Positions 36,310 through 45,686 of a stretch of DNA of 64,000 nt are shown in pieces. The notes below the pieces were generated by a model. That model made no database searches and was not told the DNA's origin. It saw only the letters and a list, made by a program, of their open reading frames with translations. Positions within the stretch are counted from its first letter, which is position 1. Each line of letters starts with the position of its first letter. The DNA lies in NCBI RefSeq assembly GCF_027257975.1, contig NZ_JANZKX010000005.1, positions 362,278-426,277 on the forward strand. The letters are read 5' to 3'. A program made the position numbers and the translations under genes. This stretch comes from Pelomonas sp. BJYL3 (lineage in GTDB: Bacteria; Pseudomonadota; Gammaproteobacteria; Burkholderiales; Burkholderiaceae_C).

Positions 36310-38418
36310 ATGCAAGACAACGCTCTCCATCCGGTCCGGCGCGCGGCGCGCCAGGGCCTTGCCTCCCCGATCCACTCGACCACCTCCATGCCGGCCTGGC
36401 CGCGCACCGCGCTGCTGCTGGCCCTGCTCGGCGCCCAGTGGGTGCATGCCGAGGGCAATCCCGCTGACAGGCAGACCCTGGACGCCGTCCAGGTGACGGG
36501 CAATCCCCTGGGCAACAAGGAGCTGGCCCAGCCCGGCCAGTCCCTGGCTGGCGATGCGCTGCTGCTGCGCCGCGGTGCCAGCCTGGGCGAGACGGTCGAG
36601 GGCCTGCCCGGCATCGCCGCCACGTCCTTCGGCCCCAATGCCAGCCGGCCCACCATCCGCGGACTGGACGGCGAGCGGGTGCGCATGCTCAACAACGCGG
36701 GGGGCTCGCTGGACGTCTCCAGCCTCAGCTATGACCATGCGGTGCCGGTCGATCCCCTGGTGGTGGATCGCATCGAGGTGCTGCGCGGCGCGTCGGCCCT
36801 GCTGTATGGCGGCAATGCGATCGGTGGCGTGGTCAACACCATCGACAACCGCATCCCGCGCAGCCCGCTCCAGGGCGTGTCGGGGGCCACGGAGTTCCGG
36901 CTGGGCGGCGCTTCGAACGAGCGCGCCCTGGCTGCGGTGCTGGACGGCGGACAGGGGCCCTGGGCCTGGCATGCCGATGTTTCGCGACGCCTGGCCGACG
37001 ACCAGAAGACACCAGGCTTCACCGCCCCGGACGGGCAGTCCATGAGCCATGTGCGCAATTCCGCCAGTGCGTCCCGCAGTGCGGCTGTCGGGGGATCCTG
37101 GGTCGATCGGGACGGCTATGCCGGCCTGAGTTTCGACGACTACCGCAACGACTACGGCGTGACGGTGGAGCCCGACGTGAAGATCGCCATGCAGCGCCAG
37201 CGCGTGGCCGGTGCCGGCGAATGGCGCTGGAACGACGGCCCCCTGCGCAAGCTGCAGTGGCAGTTCAGCCGGGCCCGCTACCAGCACGATGAGATCGAGG
37301 GCGATGGCTCCCTGGGGACACGTTTTGCCCAGCGGGGTTCCGAGCTTCGGCTGCAGGCCGAGCATGCACCGCTGGCCGGCGCGCGCGGCGTGCTGGGCTG
37401 GCAGCTGGAGCAGAGCCGTTTCGAGGTCCAGGGCGAGGAAGCCCTGATGCCCAGCAACCGCAACCGCGCCCAGGGGCTTTTCATCCTCGAGCAGTGGAGC
37501 GACGGGCCCTGGCAGCTGGGCCTGGGTGCCCGGCGCGACCAGGTCCGTGTGAGGTCCGACGGCGATGCCTCAGACGCCGCGGATGCGCGCTTCGGTCCCG
37601 CGACGGAGCGGCGCTTCTCGCCGGCCAGCGCCTCGGCCAGCCTCAGCTGGCATCCGATGCCGGCCCTGGGCCTGAGCCTCAATGTCAACCACTCCGAGCG
37701 CGCGCCTTCGGCAGGCGAGCTGTTCGCCAGCGGCGTGCATGTGGCCACTGGCGCCTTCGAGCAGGGCGACGCCACGCTGGGTCTGGAGCATGCCAGCGGC
37801 CTGGACCTGGGGATGCATTGGAAGCACGCCAGCGGCAGCGTGGAGATCAATGCCTACCGGACCCGCTTCAAGGACTACATCGCCCTGCGCGCGACCGGTG
37901 CCACCGTGCCGGGTGAGGGCGAGGAGTCGCTGCCGGTCTATGCCTACCAGGCCGTCGCTGCGCGCGTGCAGGGCCTGGAGCTCCAGGTGCAGCAGGACCT
38001 GCGGCTGGGCTGGTTGCCGGGTGCGCTGTCAGGCTGGCAATGGCAGGCGGGGCTGCAGCTGGATTGGGTCCAGGGCCAGGACCTGAGCCACGGAGAGCCG
38101 CTGCCTCGCATGGCGCCACGCCGCAGCACGCTGAGCCTGGACGGGCAGGGCGGTGCCTGGGGCCTGCGCCTGGAGATCCAGCAGACCGCGGCCCAGAACC
38201 GGGTGCCGGCCATCGACCGGCCGACCCCGGGCTATACCCTGGCGCGCCTCTCGCTGAGCCGCCAATTCCGCTGGCAGCAGGCGGATGCCCTGTGGTACCT
38301 CAAGCTCGACAATCTCGGCAATGCCCTGGGCTACCGTGCGGCGAGCATGTCCACCATCCGCGACTGGGCGCCGCTGCCCGGGCGCAGTGTGTCCACCGGG
38401 GTGCAGCTGCGCTTCTGA
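36310..38418 (+). CDS. ZnuD-like TonB-dependent receptor
   Basis: 702 residues: signal peptide at about 27-47 from this start (an ATG at 36388 would place it at the N-terminus), plug domain with TonB box-like DAVQVTG, GASLGETVEGLPGIAATSFGPNASRPTIRGLDGERVRMLNN, DHAVPVDPLVVDRIEVLRGASALLYGGNAIGGVVN, and a 22-strand barrel ending in VSTGVQLRF. The plug closely matches zinc receptor ZnuD. Transports metal across the outer membrane with TonB energy. No Zur box was recognisable upstream. Confidence 0.88.
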   Translation: MQDNALHPVRRAARQGLASPIHSTTSMPAWPRTALLLALLGAQWVHAEGNPADRQTLDAVQVTGNPLGNKELAQPGQSLAGDALLLRRGASLGETVEGLPGIAATSFGPNASRPTIRGLDGERVRMLNNAGGSLDVSSLSYDHAVPVDPLVVDRIEVLRGASALLYGGNAIGGVVNTIDNRIPRSPLQGVSGATEFRLGGASNERALAAVLDGGQGPWAWHADVSRRLADDQKTPGFTAPDGQSMSHVRNSASASRSAAVGGSWVDRDGYAGLSFDDYRNDYGVTVEPDVKIAMQRQRVAGAGEWRWNDGPLRKLQWQFSRARYQHDEIEGDGSLGTRFAQRGSELRLQAEHAPLAGARGVLGWQLEQSRFEVQGEEALMPSNRNRAQGLFILEQWSDGPWQLGLGARRDQVRVRSDGDASDAADARFGPATERRFSPASASASLSWHPMPALGLSLNVNHSERAPSAGELFASGVHVATGAFEQGDATLGLEHASGLDLGMHWKHASGSVEINAYRTRFKDYIALRATGATVPGEGEESLPVYAYQAVAARVQGLELQVQQDLRLGWLPGALSGWQWQAGLQLDWVQGQDLSHGEPLPRMAPRRSTLSLDGQGGAWGLRLEIQQTAAQNRVPAIDRPTPGYTLARLSLSRQFRWQQADALWYLKLDNLGNALGYRAASMSTIRDWAPLPGRSVSTGVQLRF

Positions 38419-38436
38419 GCCAGAACGGCCGGGATC

Positions 38437-39072
38437 TCAGGGCGCGAGGCGCTCCTTGATCCAGGCCTGCCCCTCCTGCTTGTAGGTGATGCGGTCATGC
38501 AGACGGGACTTGCGGCCCTGCCAGAACTCCCAACGCTCGGGCACCAGGCGGTAGCCCCCCCAATGCGGGGGGCGGCTGGGGCTCAGCCCGTGCATCGCGG
38601 CGGCCTTGGCGGCGTTGGCCACCAGCACCGCTCGGGAGCTGATCACCTGGCTTTGCGGGGAGGCCCAGGCTCCCAGGCGGGAGTCCAGGGGGCGCGAGTT
38701 GAAATAGGCGTCCGATTCCTCGGCGCTGACCTTCTCGACCCGGCCCTCGATGCGCACCACGCGCTCCAGCTCCACCCAGTGGAACTGCAGGGCCGCGAAG
38801 GGATGGATGGCGAGCTCACGGCCCTTGCGGCTGTCGTAGTTGGTGTACCAGACGATGCCGCGCTGATCGAGGCCCTTGATCAGCACGATGCGGGTGGACG
38901 GGCGACCGTCCTCGCCCACGGTGGCCAGGGTCATGGCATTGGGCTCGGGCAGCTCGGCTTTCAGGGCTTCATCGAGCCACTGGCGGAACTGGACCAGGGG
39001 CTCGCTGGAGGCCTGGGACTCGTCCAGCTCGGCCAGCTCGTAGCTCTTGCGCAGATCGGAAAGCTTGTTCAT
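38437..39072 (-). CDS. pdxH: Pyridoxamine 5'-phosphate oxidase
   Basis: 211 residues of PdxH, which makes pyridoxal 5'-phosphate using FMN. Motifs: [101 protein letters not shown]. Full length. Confidence 0.96.
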   Translation of the reverse strand: MNKLSDLRKSYELAELDESQASSEPLVQFRQWLDEALKAELPEPNAMTLATVGEDGRPSTRIVLIKGLDQRGIVWYTNYDSRKGRELAIHPFAALQFHWVELERVVRIEGRVEKVSAEESDAYFNSRPLDSRLGAWASPQSQVISSRAVLVANAAKAAAMHGLSPSRPPHWGGYRLVPERWEFWQGRKSRLHDRITYKQEGQAWIKERLAP

Positions 39073-39178
39073 ACCGGGAGTATCACTCAGGCGGGAACTC
39101 CTTAAGTGAAGCCCCCTATGGGGCGGCCATGGGGCAGCAGGCATGCTGCAGGGCAACAGCCGCTAAACAGGCGGCGAG

Positions 39179-39862
39179 ATGAAAAAGGTGATTCGAATGG
39201 ATGAACGACGGCCTGTTGTCGTCGTGCTGGCCGCGGGCCAGGGCTGCCGTTTCAAAGGCCCCGGCCACAAGCTCCATCAAGAGCTGAAGGCCGGGGAGAC
39301 GGTGCTGCAGCGTACCGTTGCCCAGGTGCGGGCCGCGGGCCTGCCATGGGTGATCGTCACGACACAAGCCATGCAGGACCAGGTTCAGAGCCTGGTCCAG
39401 CAGCTGGATCAGCTGGTGGTGCTGCCCGAGCGCGGCGTGCAGGGTCAGGTCTTGCCTGTCGGCATGGGGCACAGCATTGCGGCGGGTGTCTCCGCCACTG
39501 GCGATGCGCCCGGCTGGGTGCTGCTGCCGGGTGACATGCCCACCATCAGCCCCGGTACCTTGCGTGCCGTGGCCGAAGGCCTGGGCGAGCAGGCCGTGGC
39601 CTTTGCCCAGCACCGGGGCCGCGGTGGCCAGCCTCTGGCCTTCTCGGCCGAGCTGTACTCGGACCTGGTCGGCCTGCAGGGCGACGAAGGCGCGCGCCGC
39701 CTGGTGGCGCGCTACCCGGCGGTGGGCATCGAGGTGCCGGACCCCGGCGTGCTGGAAAGCGTGGACACCGTGGAGGACCTGCAGCGCCTGCGGGAGCGTG
39801 AGCTTGCCGGGCCGCCTGACCATGCTGCCCAGGCGGCCATGGTGGGCAGCACCTGGACATGA
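39179..39862 (+). CDS. MobA-like NTP transferase
   Basis: 227 residues with the nucleotidyltransferase signature VVVVLAAGQGCRFKG (like LAAGxSxRxG), LPGDMPTISPGTLRAVAEGL and RGRGGQPLAFSAELYSDL. Resembles MocA/MobA-type cytidylyl- or guanylyltransferases of molybdenum cofactor maturation. Start: ATG 39179, or ATG 39197, which has AAGGTG 8-13 nt upstream. Confidence 0.82.
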   Translation: MKKVIRMDERRPVVVVLAAGQGCRFKGPGHKLHQELKAGETVLQRTVAQVRAAGLPWVIVTTQAMQDQVQSLVQQLDQLVVLPERGVQGQVLPVGMGHSIAAGVSATGDAPGWVLLPGDMPTISPGTLRAVAEGLGEQAVAFAQHRGRGGQPLAFSAELYSDLVGLQGDEGARRLVARYPAVGIEVPDPGVLESVDTVEDLQRLRERELAGPPDHAAQAAMVGSTWT

Positions 39863-39895
39863 AAAAGCGCCCCCGATGAGCCATCGGGGGCGCTT
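39863..39895. terminator. Bidirectional Rho-independent terminator
   Basis: A perfect 15-bp stem (AAAGCGCCCCCGATG with its complement) around a 3-nt AGC loop, flanked by A-run and T-run, directly after the MobA-like stop codon and 31 nt before the suhB stop, serving both convergent genes. Confidence 0.92.
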
Positions 39896-39926
39896 TCAAT
39901 CCTGAGGGCGGCGGGCGCCGCGGTGA

Positions 39927-40904
39927 TCAGATCGGCGCGTCGTCGCTGCTCGTGTCGGTCTTCTTGATTCGCACCGGGCCGCGCTTGCGCTCGGCAGGGG
40001 CGGCGGCGACCTTCTTGGCCACTTCGCCGCTGGCGTCCGCGCCAGAGGCCTTGCCGGCGGACTTGCTGGCGTCTTCGTCCAGCGCTTCCTGCGTGATCAC
40101 GCGGGTGTAGGGCGCCAGGATCTGGACCAGCTGGCCGTAGATGCGGGGATTGCCAGCGACGATCTCGCGCTGGTGCAGGAAGTCGGCCTCGCCGGTGAAG
40201 TTGCCCACCAGGCCACCGGCCTCAGCAATGATCAGCGAGCCTGCGGCCACGTCCCAGGGGTTCAGGCCGGTTTCGAAGAAGGCGTCGTAGTAGCCGGCGG
40301 CCACGTAGCAGAGGTCCAGGGCCGCAGCGCCCGGGCGGCGCAGGCCGGCGCATTCCTGCATCACGGCCTCGAACATCTTCAGGTAGCGCTTGAAGTTGTC
40401 GCCGCGGCGGAAGGGGAAGCCGGTGCCGATCAGGGCGTCGCTCATGCGGGTGCGGCGCGACACGCGCAGGCGGCGGTCGTTCAGGTAGGCGCCACGGCCC
40501 TTGGTGGCGTAGAAGAGATCGTTGCGGGTCGGGTCATAGACGACGGCCTGCTGGACCACGTTGCGGTGGGCCAGGGCGATGGACACCGCGTAGACGGGGA
40601 AGCCGTGGATAAAGTTGGTGGTGCCATCGAGCGGGTCGATGATCCACTGGAATTCGGAGTGCTTGTTGCCGTGCTCACGGCCCGATTCTTCGGCCAGGAT
40701 GCCGTGGTCGGGATAGGCCTGCAGCAGGGTCTCGATGATGAGCTGCTCGGCGGCCTGGTCCACCTCCGTCACGAAGTCATTGGGTGACTTGCTGTTGATC
40801 TTGAGGATGTCGAGGTCCAGGGAGGCGCGGTTGATGATGGATCCCGCTGCACGGGCCGCCTTGATGGCGACGTTGAGCATGGGATGGAGTGAAGCTTGCG
40901 TCAT
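39927..40904 (-). CDS. suhB: Inositol monophosphatase family protein SuhB
   Basis: 325 residues. Metal motifs EESG (about 77), [12 protein letters not shown] (about 95) and [15 protein letters not shown] are complete. Known roles are inositol-1-phosphatase activity and, in E. coli, a part in rRNA antitermination with NusB-type factors. A C-terminal extension of about 60 residues (from about 265), rich in Lys, Ala and Ser, is not part of the enzyme core. ATG at 40904; ATG 40880 is possible. Confidence 0.92.
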   Translation of the reverse strand: MTQASLHPMLNVAIKAARAAGSIINRASLDLDILKINSKSPNDFVTEVDQAAEQLIIETLLQAYPDHGILAEESGREHGNKHSEFQWIIDPLDGTTNFIHGFPVYAVSIALAHRNVVQQAVVYDPTRNDLFYATKGRGAYLNDRRLRVSRRTRMSDALIGTGFPFRRGDNFKRYLKMFEAVMQECAGLRRPGAAALDLCYVAAGYYDAFFETGLNPWDVAAGSLIIAEAGGLVGNFTGEADFLHQREIVAGNPRIYGQLVQILAPYTRVITQEALDEDASKSAGKASGADASGEVAKKVAAAPAERKRGPVRIKKTDTSSDDAPI

Positions 40905-41040
40905 GCGTGACCCTGCAAACGAAAGAGGTGGACTGGCGAAGGAAAAGAGCGGAGCGCCTGCATGGGCGCACGCCAGACCTTCGACAGTCGGCACACGGCA
41001 TCCACGGCGCGGATAATCGACCATTTTAGCCGAGAAGCTC

Positions 41041-41802
41041 ATGCCCGCCAGCGTGGAATCCACACGATTTGTCCTGATTCAGACCAGCCACCCCGGCAAC
41101 GTGGGTGCCGCTGCACGGGCCATGAAGGTCATGGGCTTCTCCGAGCTGGTGCTGGTGCGCCCCCGTTTTGCCGACGTGCTCTGCCAGGAGGACACCATCG
41201 CCATGGCCAGCGGCGCGGCGGACATCCTCGCCCGCGCCCGCATCGTGCAGACGCTGGAAGAGGCGCTGGAGGGCGTGACCTTCGCCTGCGCCACCGCCAT
41301 GACGCCGCGGGATTTCGGCCCGCCGACCTCGGCGCCCCGGCCGCTGTTCGCGGAGCTGGCGACCTCGGGGCACACGCTGGGCCTGGTCTTTGGCTCCGAG
41401 CGCTACGGCATGAGCAATGAGGATGTCTACCGCTGCCATGCGGTGCTCTCCATTCCCACGCATCCGGACTATGGCTCGCTGAACCTGTCCCAAGCCGTGC
41501 AGCTGGTGGCCTATGAATGGCGCCAGGCCCTGGGCGGCTTCGAGGTGGCGGCCCGCACGGCGGATCCCCAACTGGCCGATGGCCGCGCGGTACAGGGCCT
41601 GCTGGGCCATCTGCAGGAGGCGCTGGAGCACATCGGCTACCTGGACCCGGCCGCGCCCAAGAAGCTGATGCCGCGCCTGAACCAGCTCTTCAACCGCGCC
41701 CAGCTGACGCAGGAAGAGGTGCACATCCTGCGCGGCATGGCCCGCAGCATGCTGCGCCTTCACACGCCGGGTACCCCCAGGGACGAGGCCGGCGAGGACT
41801 GA
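41041..41802 (+). CDS. trmJ: tRNA (Cm32/Um32) methyltransferase TrmJ
   Basis: 253 residues of the SPOUT RNA methyltransferase family: [72 protein letters not shown], and a C-terminal helical tail. Divergent from suhB with a 136-bp spacer; suhB-trmJ-cysE order is common in betaproteobacteria. Confidence 0.93.
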   Translation: MPASVESTRFVLIQTSHPGNVGAAARAMKVMGFSELVLVRPRFADVLCQEDTIAMASGAADILARARIVQTLEEALEGVTFACATAMTPRDFGPPTSAPRPLFAELATSGHTLGLVFGSERYGMSNEDVYRCHAVLSIPTHPDYGSLNLSQAVQLVAYEWRQALGGFEVAARTADPQLADGRAVQGLLGHLQEALEHIGYLDPAAPKKLMPRLNQLFNRAQLTQEEVHILRGMARSMLRLHTPGTPRDEAGED

Positions 41803-41885
41803 CACCAATCTCCCCATGGCCCCGGCTGGCAACCCCCGCCGCTACACTGGCGCTCCCTTGTTCACGACTCCCCGGCACCGCCACC

Positions 41886-42653
41886 ATGTTCAAGCGCCTG
41901 CGTGAAGACATCCAGCTGATCCTCGAGCGCGACCCCGCCGCGCGCAGCAGCTGGGAGGTGCTGACTTGTTATCCCGGCCTGCATGCGCTGGTGCTGCACC
42001 GCCGGGCCCACTGGTGCTGGACCCACGGCTTCAAGTGGCTGGGGCGTTTCATCTCGCACCTGTCGCGTTTCCTGACCGGCATCGAGATCCATCCCGGCGC
42101 CACCATCGCTCGGCGCGTCTTCATCGACCACGGCATGGGCATCGTGATCGGCGAGATGGCCGAGATCGGCGAGGGCTGCACCATCTATCAGGGCGTGACC
42201 CTGGGTGGCACCTCGCTGGTGAAGGGCGCCAAGCGGCACCCGACGCTGGAGCCCGGCGTCATCGTGGGGGCCAATGCCTGCGTGCTGGGCGGCTTCACCG
42301 TGGGCGCCGGCGCGCGCATCGGCTCTGGCGCAGTGGTGACAAAGCCCGTGCCCGCGGGGGCGACGGCCGTCGGCAACCCGGCCCGCATCATCGAGGCCCA
42401 GGCGGAGGCCCAGCGCGAGGCCGCGGCGGCACGCATGGGCTTCTCGGCCTACGGCGTCACGCAGGGCGACGATCCGGTGGCGATGGCCATGAAAGGCCTG
42501 ATCGACAACGCCGCCGGCCACGAGCACCAGATTGCACTGCTGTGGCAGGCCATCGCCAAGCTCTCCGAGACGCAGCGCAGCGACTGCGTGCCCCAGGATG
42601 CGCAGCAGGACGAGTGCTTTGACGCCGCGTCGCTGAGCCGCCTGGTCAAGTAG
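41886..42653 (+). CDS. cysE: Serine O-acetyltransferase CysE
   Basis: 255 residues. An N-terminal helical start, then the hexapeptide-repeat beta-helix with [46 protein letters not shown] and [28 protein letters not shown]. Makes O-acetylserine for cysteine synthesis. A C-terminal extension after about residue 180 ends [10 protein letters not shown]. Followed by a terminator at 42676. Confidence 0.94.
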   Translation: MFKRLREDIQLILERDPAARSSWEVLTCYPGLHALVLHRRAHWCWTHGFKWLGRFISHLSRFLTGIEIHPGATIARRVFIDHGMGIVIGEMAEIGEGCTIYQGVTLGGTSLVKGAKRHPTLEPGVIVGANACVLGGFTVGAGARIGSGAVVTKPVPAGATAVGNPARIIEAQAEAQREAAAARMGFSAYGVTQGDDPVAMAMKGLIDNAAGHEHQIALLWQAIAKLSETQRSDCVPQDAQQDECFDAASLSRLVK

Positions 42654-42675
42654 GCCTTGGCGCAGCCATGACAAC

Positions 42676-42698
42676 GGGCGCCACGCGGCGCCCTTTTT
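42676..42698 (+). terminator. Rho-independent terminator after cysE
   Basis: GGGCGCC and GGCGCCC form a 7-bp GC stem with an ACGC loop, followed by TTTTT, 22 nt after the cysE stop. It also lies just past the mogA end on the other strand. Confidence 0.9.
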
Positions 42699-42714
42699 GC
42701 CATGCAGGCGGTGC

Positions 42715-43332
42715 TCAGGCCTGGGGTCGCACGCGCACGGCGTTCTTCGGCCGGAAGGCCTTGATGCGGTCCTCGCGCGTTTCCAGGTAAGGGCCGCCGA
42801 TGAGGTCGATGCAGTAGGGGATGGCGGCAAAAATGCCGCTGACCAGCACCTCGCCCGTGGGCGACTTCAGGCCCTCCAGGGTCTCGGCAATGCTCTTGGG
42901 CTGGCCCGGCAGGTTCAAGATGAGCGCCTTGCCGCGGATCACCGCCGTCTGGCGCGAGAGGATGGCCGTGGGAACGAAGCGCAAGGAGATCTGCCGCATC
43001 TGCTCGCCGAAGCCAGGCATTTCGCGATCGGCCACATCCAGCGTGGCCTCCGGCGTCACGTCGCGCGGGGCGGGGCCGGTGCCGCCGGTGGTCAGCACCA
43101 GGTCGCAGCGGGCTTCGTCCACCAGCTCGCGCAGCGTGGCGGCGATCAGCGGGCGTTCGTCGGGGATCAGGCGCGCCTCGAAGTGCAGCGGGTTCTGCAG
43201 GGCCTGGGCCAGCCAGTCCTTCAGCGCGGGCAGGCCCTTGTCCTCGTAGACGCCGGTGGAGGCGCGGTCCGAGATGGAGACGATGCCGATGCGGACCGGC
43301 TCGAATCCCGCGGATGCTGCGGCCTCACTCAT
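42715..43332 (-). CDS. mogA: Molybdopterin adenylyltransferase MogA
   Basis: 205 residues: IGIVSISDRASTGVYEDKGLPAL, LVLTTGGTGPAPRDVTPEATLDVADREMPGFGEQMR and ALILNLPGQPKSIAETLEGL. Adenylates molybdopterin before Mo insertion. ATG 43332 overlaps the darP end by 8 nt; ATG 43338 is an alternative. Confidence 0.94.
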   Translation of the reverse strand: MSEAAASAGFEPVRIGIVSISDRASTGVYEDKGLPALKDWLAQALQNPLHFEARLIPDERPLIAATLRELVDEARCDLVLTTGGTGPAPRDVTPEATLDVADREMPGFGEQMRQISLRFVPTAILSRQTAVIRGKALILNLPGQPKSIAETLEGLKSPTGEVLVSGIFAAIPYCIDLIGGPYLETREDRIKAFRPKNAVRVRPQA

Positions 43333-43897
43333 CGCCATCGCCTTCGAGGCCTTCCGCCGATGCGTCCTGCGCCATGCGCTTGGCCTCGGCCTTGATGAAC
43401 TGGAAGAGCTCGCGGAAGGCGCGCCCGCTGCGCTGCTCGGGTGCCACGGAGGCGTCCTTGCGCGCGGCGCGCACGAGGCTGCGCAGCTGCTGCACGTCCA
43501 CACCCGGATGCTGGCCGATGAAGTCCTGCAGCGCCTCGTCCTGGGCCAGCAGGCGCTCGCGCCAGGCTTCGCTCTCGTGCAGGGTGAGGCTGTCCTGGGC
43601 GCGGCCCAGCTTGAAGTCGGCCACGGCCTGGCGCACGGGCTCGGCGTCGATCTTGCGCATCAGCTTGCCGATGTACTGCATCTGCCGGCGACGCCCCTCG
43701 AAATTGGTGATCTTCTTGGCCGCCTTGATGGCGTCCAGCAGGATCTCGGGCAGGTTCAGCGGCTCCAGGCGGCTGGCGGGCAGGGTCAGCAGGTCCTCGC
43801 CCAGGGACTGCAGGTCGTGCATGTCGCGCTTGAGCTGGCTCTTGCTGGGGCGGCTGAAGTCGTCGTCAGCGCCGGTGTCGTCGTAGGAATGGTGCAT
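43325..43897 (-). CDS. darP: Ribosome-associated protein DarP/YjgA (DUF615)
   Basis: 190 residues with PSKSQLKRDMHDLQSLGEDLLTLP, ILDAIKAAKKITNFEGRRRQMQYIGKLMRKID-like core (LLDAIKAAKK...) and SGRAFRELFQFIKAE. DarP assists 50S subunit assembly. Divergent from pmbA by 119 bp; the yjgA-pmbA-mog arrangement is usual in betaproteobacteria. Confidence 0.93.
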   Translation of the reverse strand: MHHSYDDTGADDDFSRPSKSQLKRDMHDLQSLGEDLLTLPASRLEPLNLPEILLDAIKAAKKITNFEGRRRQMQYIGKLMRKIDAEPVRQAVADFKLGRAQDSLTLHESEAWRERLLAQDEALQDFIGQHPGVDVQQLRSLVRAARKDASVAPEQRSGRAFRELFQFIKAEAKRMAQDASAEGLEGDGDE

Positions 43898-44016
43898 GGG
43901 TGCTCGATACGGCAGGGGCGCTCCCCCGGGCCTGCGTGCTGCGGGCGGAGGGTCGCCAAGCCTCGTATGATAGTCGCCCACCCCGGCCATCCGCCGGTCA
44001 GACCCAATCCCAGCAC

Positions 44017-45414
44017 ATGACCAAGACCACCGAGAACCCCGCTTCGAGCGCTCATGCCGTCCACGGCTTTGCCTACAGCCAGGACCAGTTCCGCCAGCTG
44101 GTGGAGGATGCCCTGAACGAGGCGCGCCGCCTGGGGGCCAGCGATGCCGGCGCCGAAGTCTCCGAAGGCTGCGGCCTCTCGGTCTCTGTGCGGCGGGGCG
44201 AGCTGGAGAACGTCGAGCGCAACCGGGACAAGACGCTGGGCATCTCGGTCTACCTGGGGCAGCGTCGCGGCAATGCCAGCACTTCCGACTTCTCGCCGCA
44301 AGCCCTGAAGGACACCGTCCGCGCCGCCTTCGACATCGCACGCTTCACCGCCGAGGACGCCTTCGCCGGCCTGCCCGACGAGCAAGACCTGGCCCTGGAC
44401 GCCAGCCAGCGCCCGGAGCTGGACCTCTTCCATCCCTGGGACCTGGACGCCGAAGCCGCCGCACAGCTGGCCCTGCGCTGCGAGGCGGCCTGCTTCGCCA
44501 CCGACCCGCGCATCACGAATTCCGAAGGCGCGGCCGTGTCTGCCCAGCAGTCGCACTTCATCGCCGGCAATACGCGGGGCTTCATGGGCGGCTATGCGAG
44601 CTCGCGGCACACCCTGTCGGTGGCGCCCATCGCGGGCCGTGGCGCCGGCATGCAGCGTGACGCCTGGTACAGCTCCATGCGCGCGGCCCAGGACCTGGCC
44701 TCGCCCGAGGCCATCGGCCGCTACGCCGCCGAGCGGGCGCTGTCCCGTCTCAAGGCCCGGCGCGTCAAGACGGCCGAGGTCCCGGTGCTGTTTGAATCGA
44801 CCGTGGCGGCCGGCCTGCTGGGCGCCCTGGTGCAGGCCACCAGCGGCGGTGCGCTGTACCGCAAGGCCAGCTTCCTGCTGGACAGCCTGGGCACGCCCGT
44901 GCTGGCCCCGCACATCGACGTGCAGGAGGACCCGCACGAGCCCAAGGGCAAGGGCAGCACGCCCTTCGATGACGAGGGCGTGATCACCCGGCCGCGCACC
45001 GTGGTCGAGGCCGGCGTGCTGCAGGGCTATTTCCTGTCGACCTACTCGGCCCGCAAGCTGGGCCTGCGCACCACGGGCCATGCGGGCGGCTCGCACAACC
45101 TGCGCATGAGCAGCCGCAACACGGCTCCGGGGGATGACCTCCCCACCATGCTGCGCCGCCTGGGCCGCGGCCTGTTCGTGACCGAGCTGATGGGGCAGGG
45201 CGTCAACTACGTCACCGGCGACTATTCCCGCGGCGCCAGCGGCTATTGGGTGGAGAACGGCGAGATCGCCTTCCCCGTCCATGAGGTGACCATCGCCGGC
45301 AATGTGCGCCAGATGTTCCAGGACATCGTCGGCATCGGCAACGACGTCTACACGCTGGGCAGCAAGTCGGTGGGTTCCATCCTGGTCTCCCGCATGAAGC
45401 TCGCCGGCGCCTGA
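44017..45414 (+). CDS. pmbA: Metalloprotease PmbA/TldE
   Basis: 465 residues of the TldD/TldE family (VSVRRGELENVERNRDKTLGISVYLGQRRGNASTSD, GGYASSRHTLSV, and a C-terminal VNYVTGDYSRGASGYWVENGEIAFPVHEVTIAGN). TldE is the non-metal partner of TldD, forming a protease that processes peptides such as microcins and CcdA. Full length; terminator follows. Confidence 0.94.
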   Translation: MTKTTENPASSAHAVHGFAYSQDQFRQLVEDALNEARRLGASDAGAEVSEGCGLSVSVRRGELENVERNRDKTLGISVYLGQRRGNASTSDFSPQALKDTVRAAFDIARFTAEDAFAGLPDEQDLALDASQRPELDLFHPWDLDAEAAAQLALRCEAACFATDPRITNSEGAAVSAQQSHFIAGNTRGFMGGYASSRHTLSVAPIAGRGAGMQRDAWYSSMRAAQDLASPEAIGRYAAERALSRLKARRVKTAEVPVLFESTVAAGLLGALVQATSGGALYRKASFLLDSLGTPVLAPHIDVQEDPHEPKGKGSTPFDDEGVITRPRTVVEAGVLQGYFLSTYSARKLGLRTTGHAGGSHNLRMSSRNTAPGDDLPTMLRRLGRGLFVTELMGQGVNYVTGDYSRGASGYWVENGEIAFPVHEVTIAGNVRQMFQDIVGIGNDVYTLGSKSVGSILVSRMKLAGA

Positions 45415-45437
45415 GCCGCGCCGCCGGCTGCGAACAC

Positions 45438-45465
45438 AGGCCCGCCGCGTGCGGGCCTTTTTTTT
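45438..45465 (+). terminator. Rho-independent terminator after pmbA
   Basis: AGGCCCGC pairs with GCGGGCCT around CGCGT, followed by eight T, 24 nt after the pmbA stop. Confidence 0.93.
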
Positions 45466-45566
45466 GCCGATATGAGGCAGAAGAGGGGCACAAGAGGGGC
45501 GGAAGAGGGGCGGAAATCAGTTTCGTGAAAGCCTCGTTTCAGCCTGTTTTCAGACTGGGCGCGTGA

Positions 45567-45582
45567 CGCACGAAATCGTGCG
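45567..45582. promoter_or_regulatory. Candidate operator upstream of the TRAP binding-protein gene
   Basis: A perfect 7-2-7 inverted repeat, CGCACGA-AA-TCGTGCG, 105 nt before the ATG. Confidence 0.45.
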
Positions 45583-45622
45583 GCGTTTCACGGGTTTGTA
45601 CCTGTCAGCACCCAGGAGGGGC

Positions 45623-45681
45623 ACTCCTAGAATCATTTTCAACCTGGGATTTCCCCCGCGTTTGACCACTTTTCTAGGAGT
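45623..45681 (+). promoter_or_regulatory. Inverted repeat that would mask the ribosome binding site
   Basis: ACTCCTAGAA (45623-45632) is the exact complement of TTCTAGGAGT (45672-45681), which carries the AGGAG Shine-Dalgarno of the TRAP binding-protein gene. If both arms are in the mRNA, pairing would occlude the ribosome site. Confidence 0.55.
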
Positions 45682-45686
45682 CGTGT

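Noticed and set aside
44382..44395. Motif copy GCAAGACCTGGCC in pmbA taken alone
   Set aside because: Too short and possibly explained by normal codons; kept only as part of the dispersed-motif observation.
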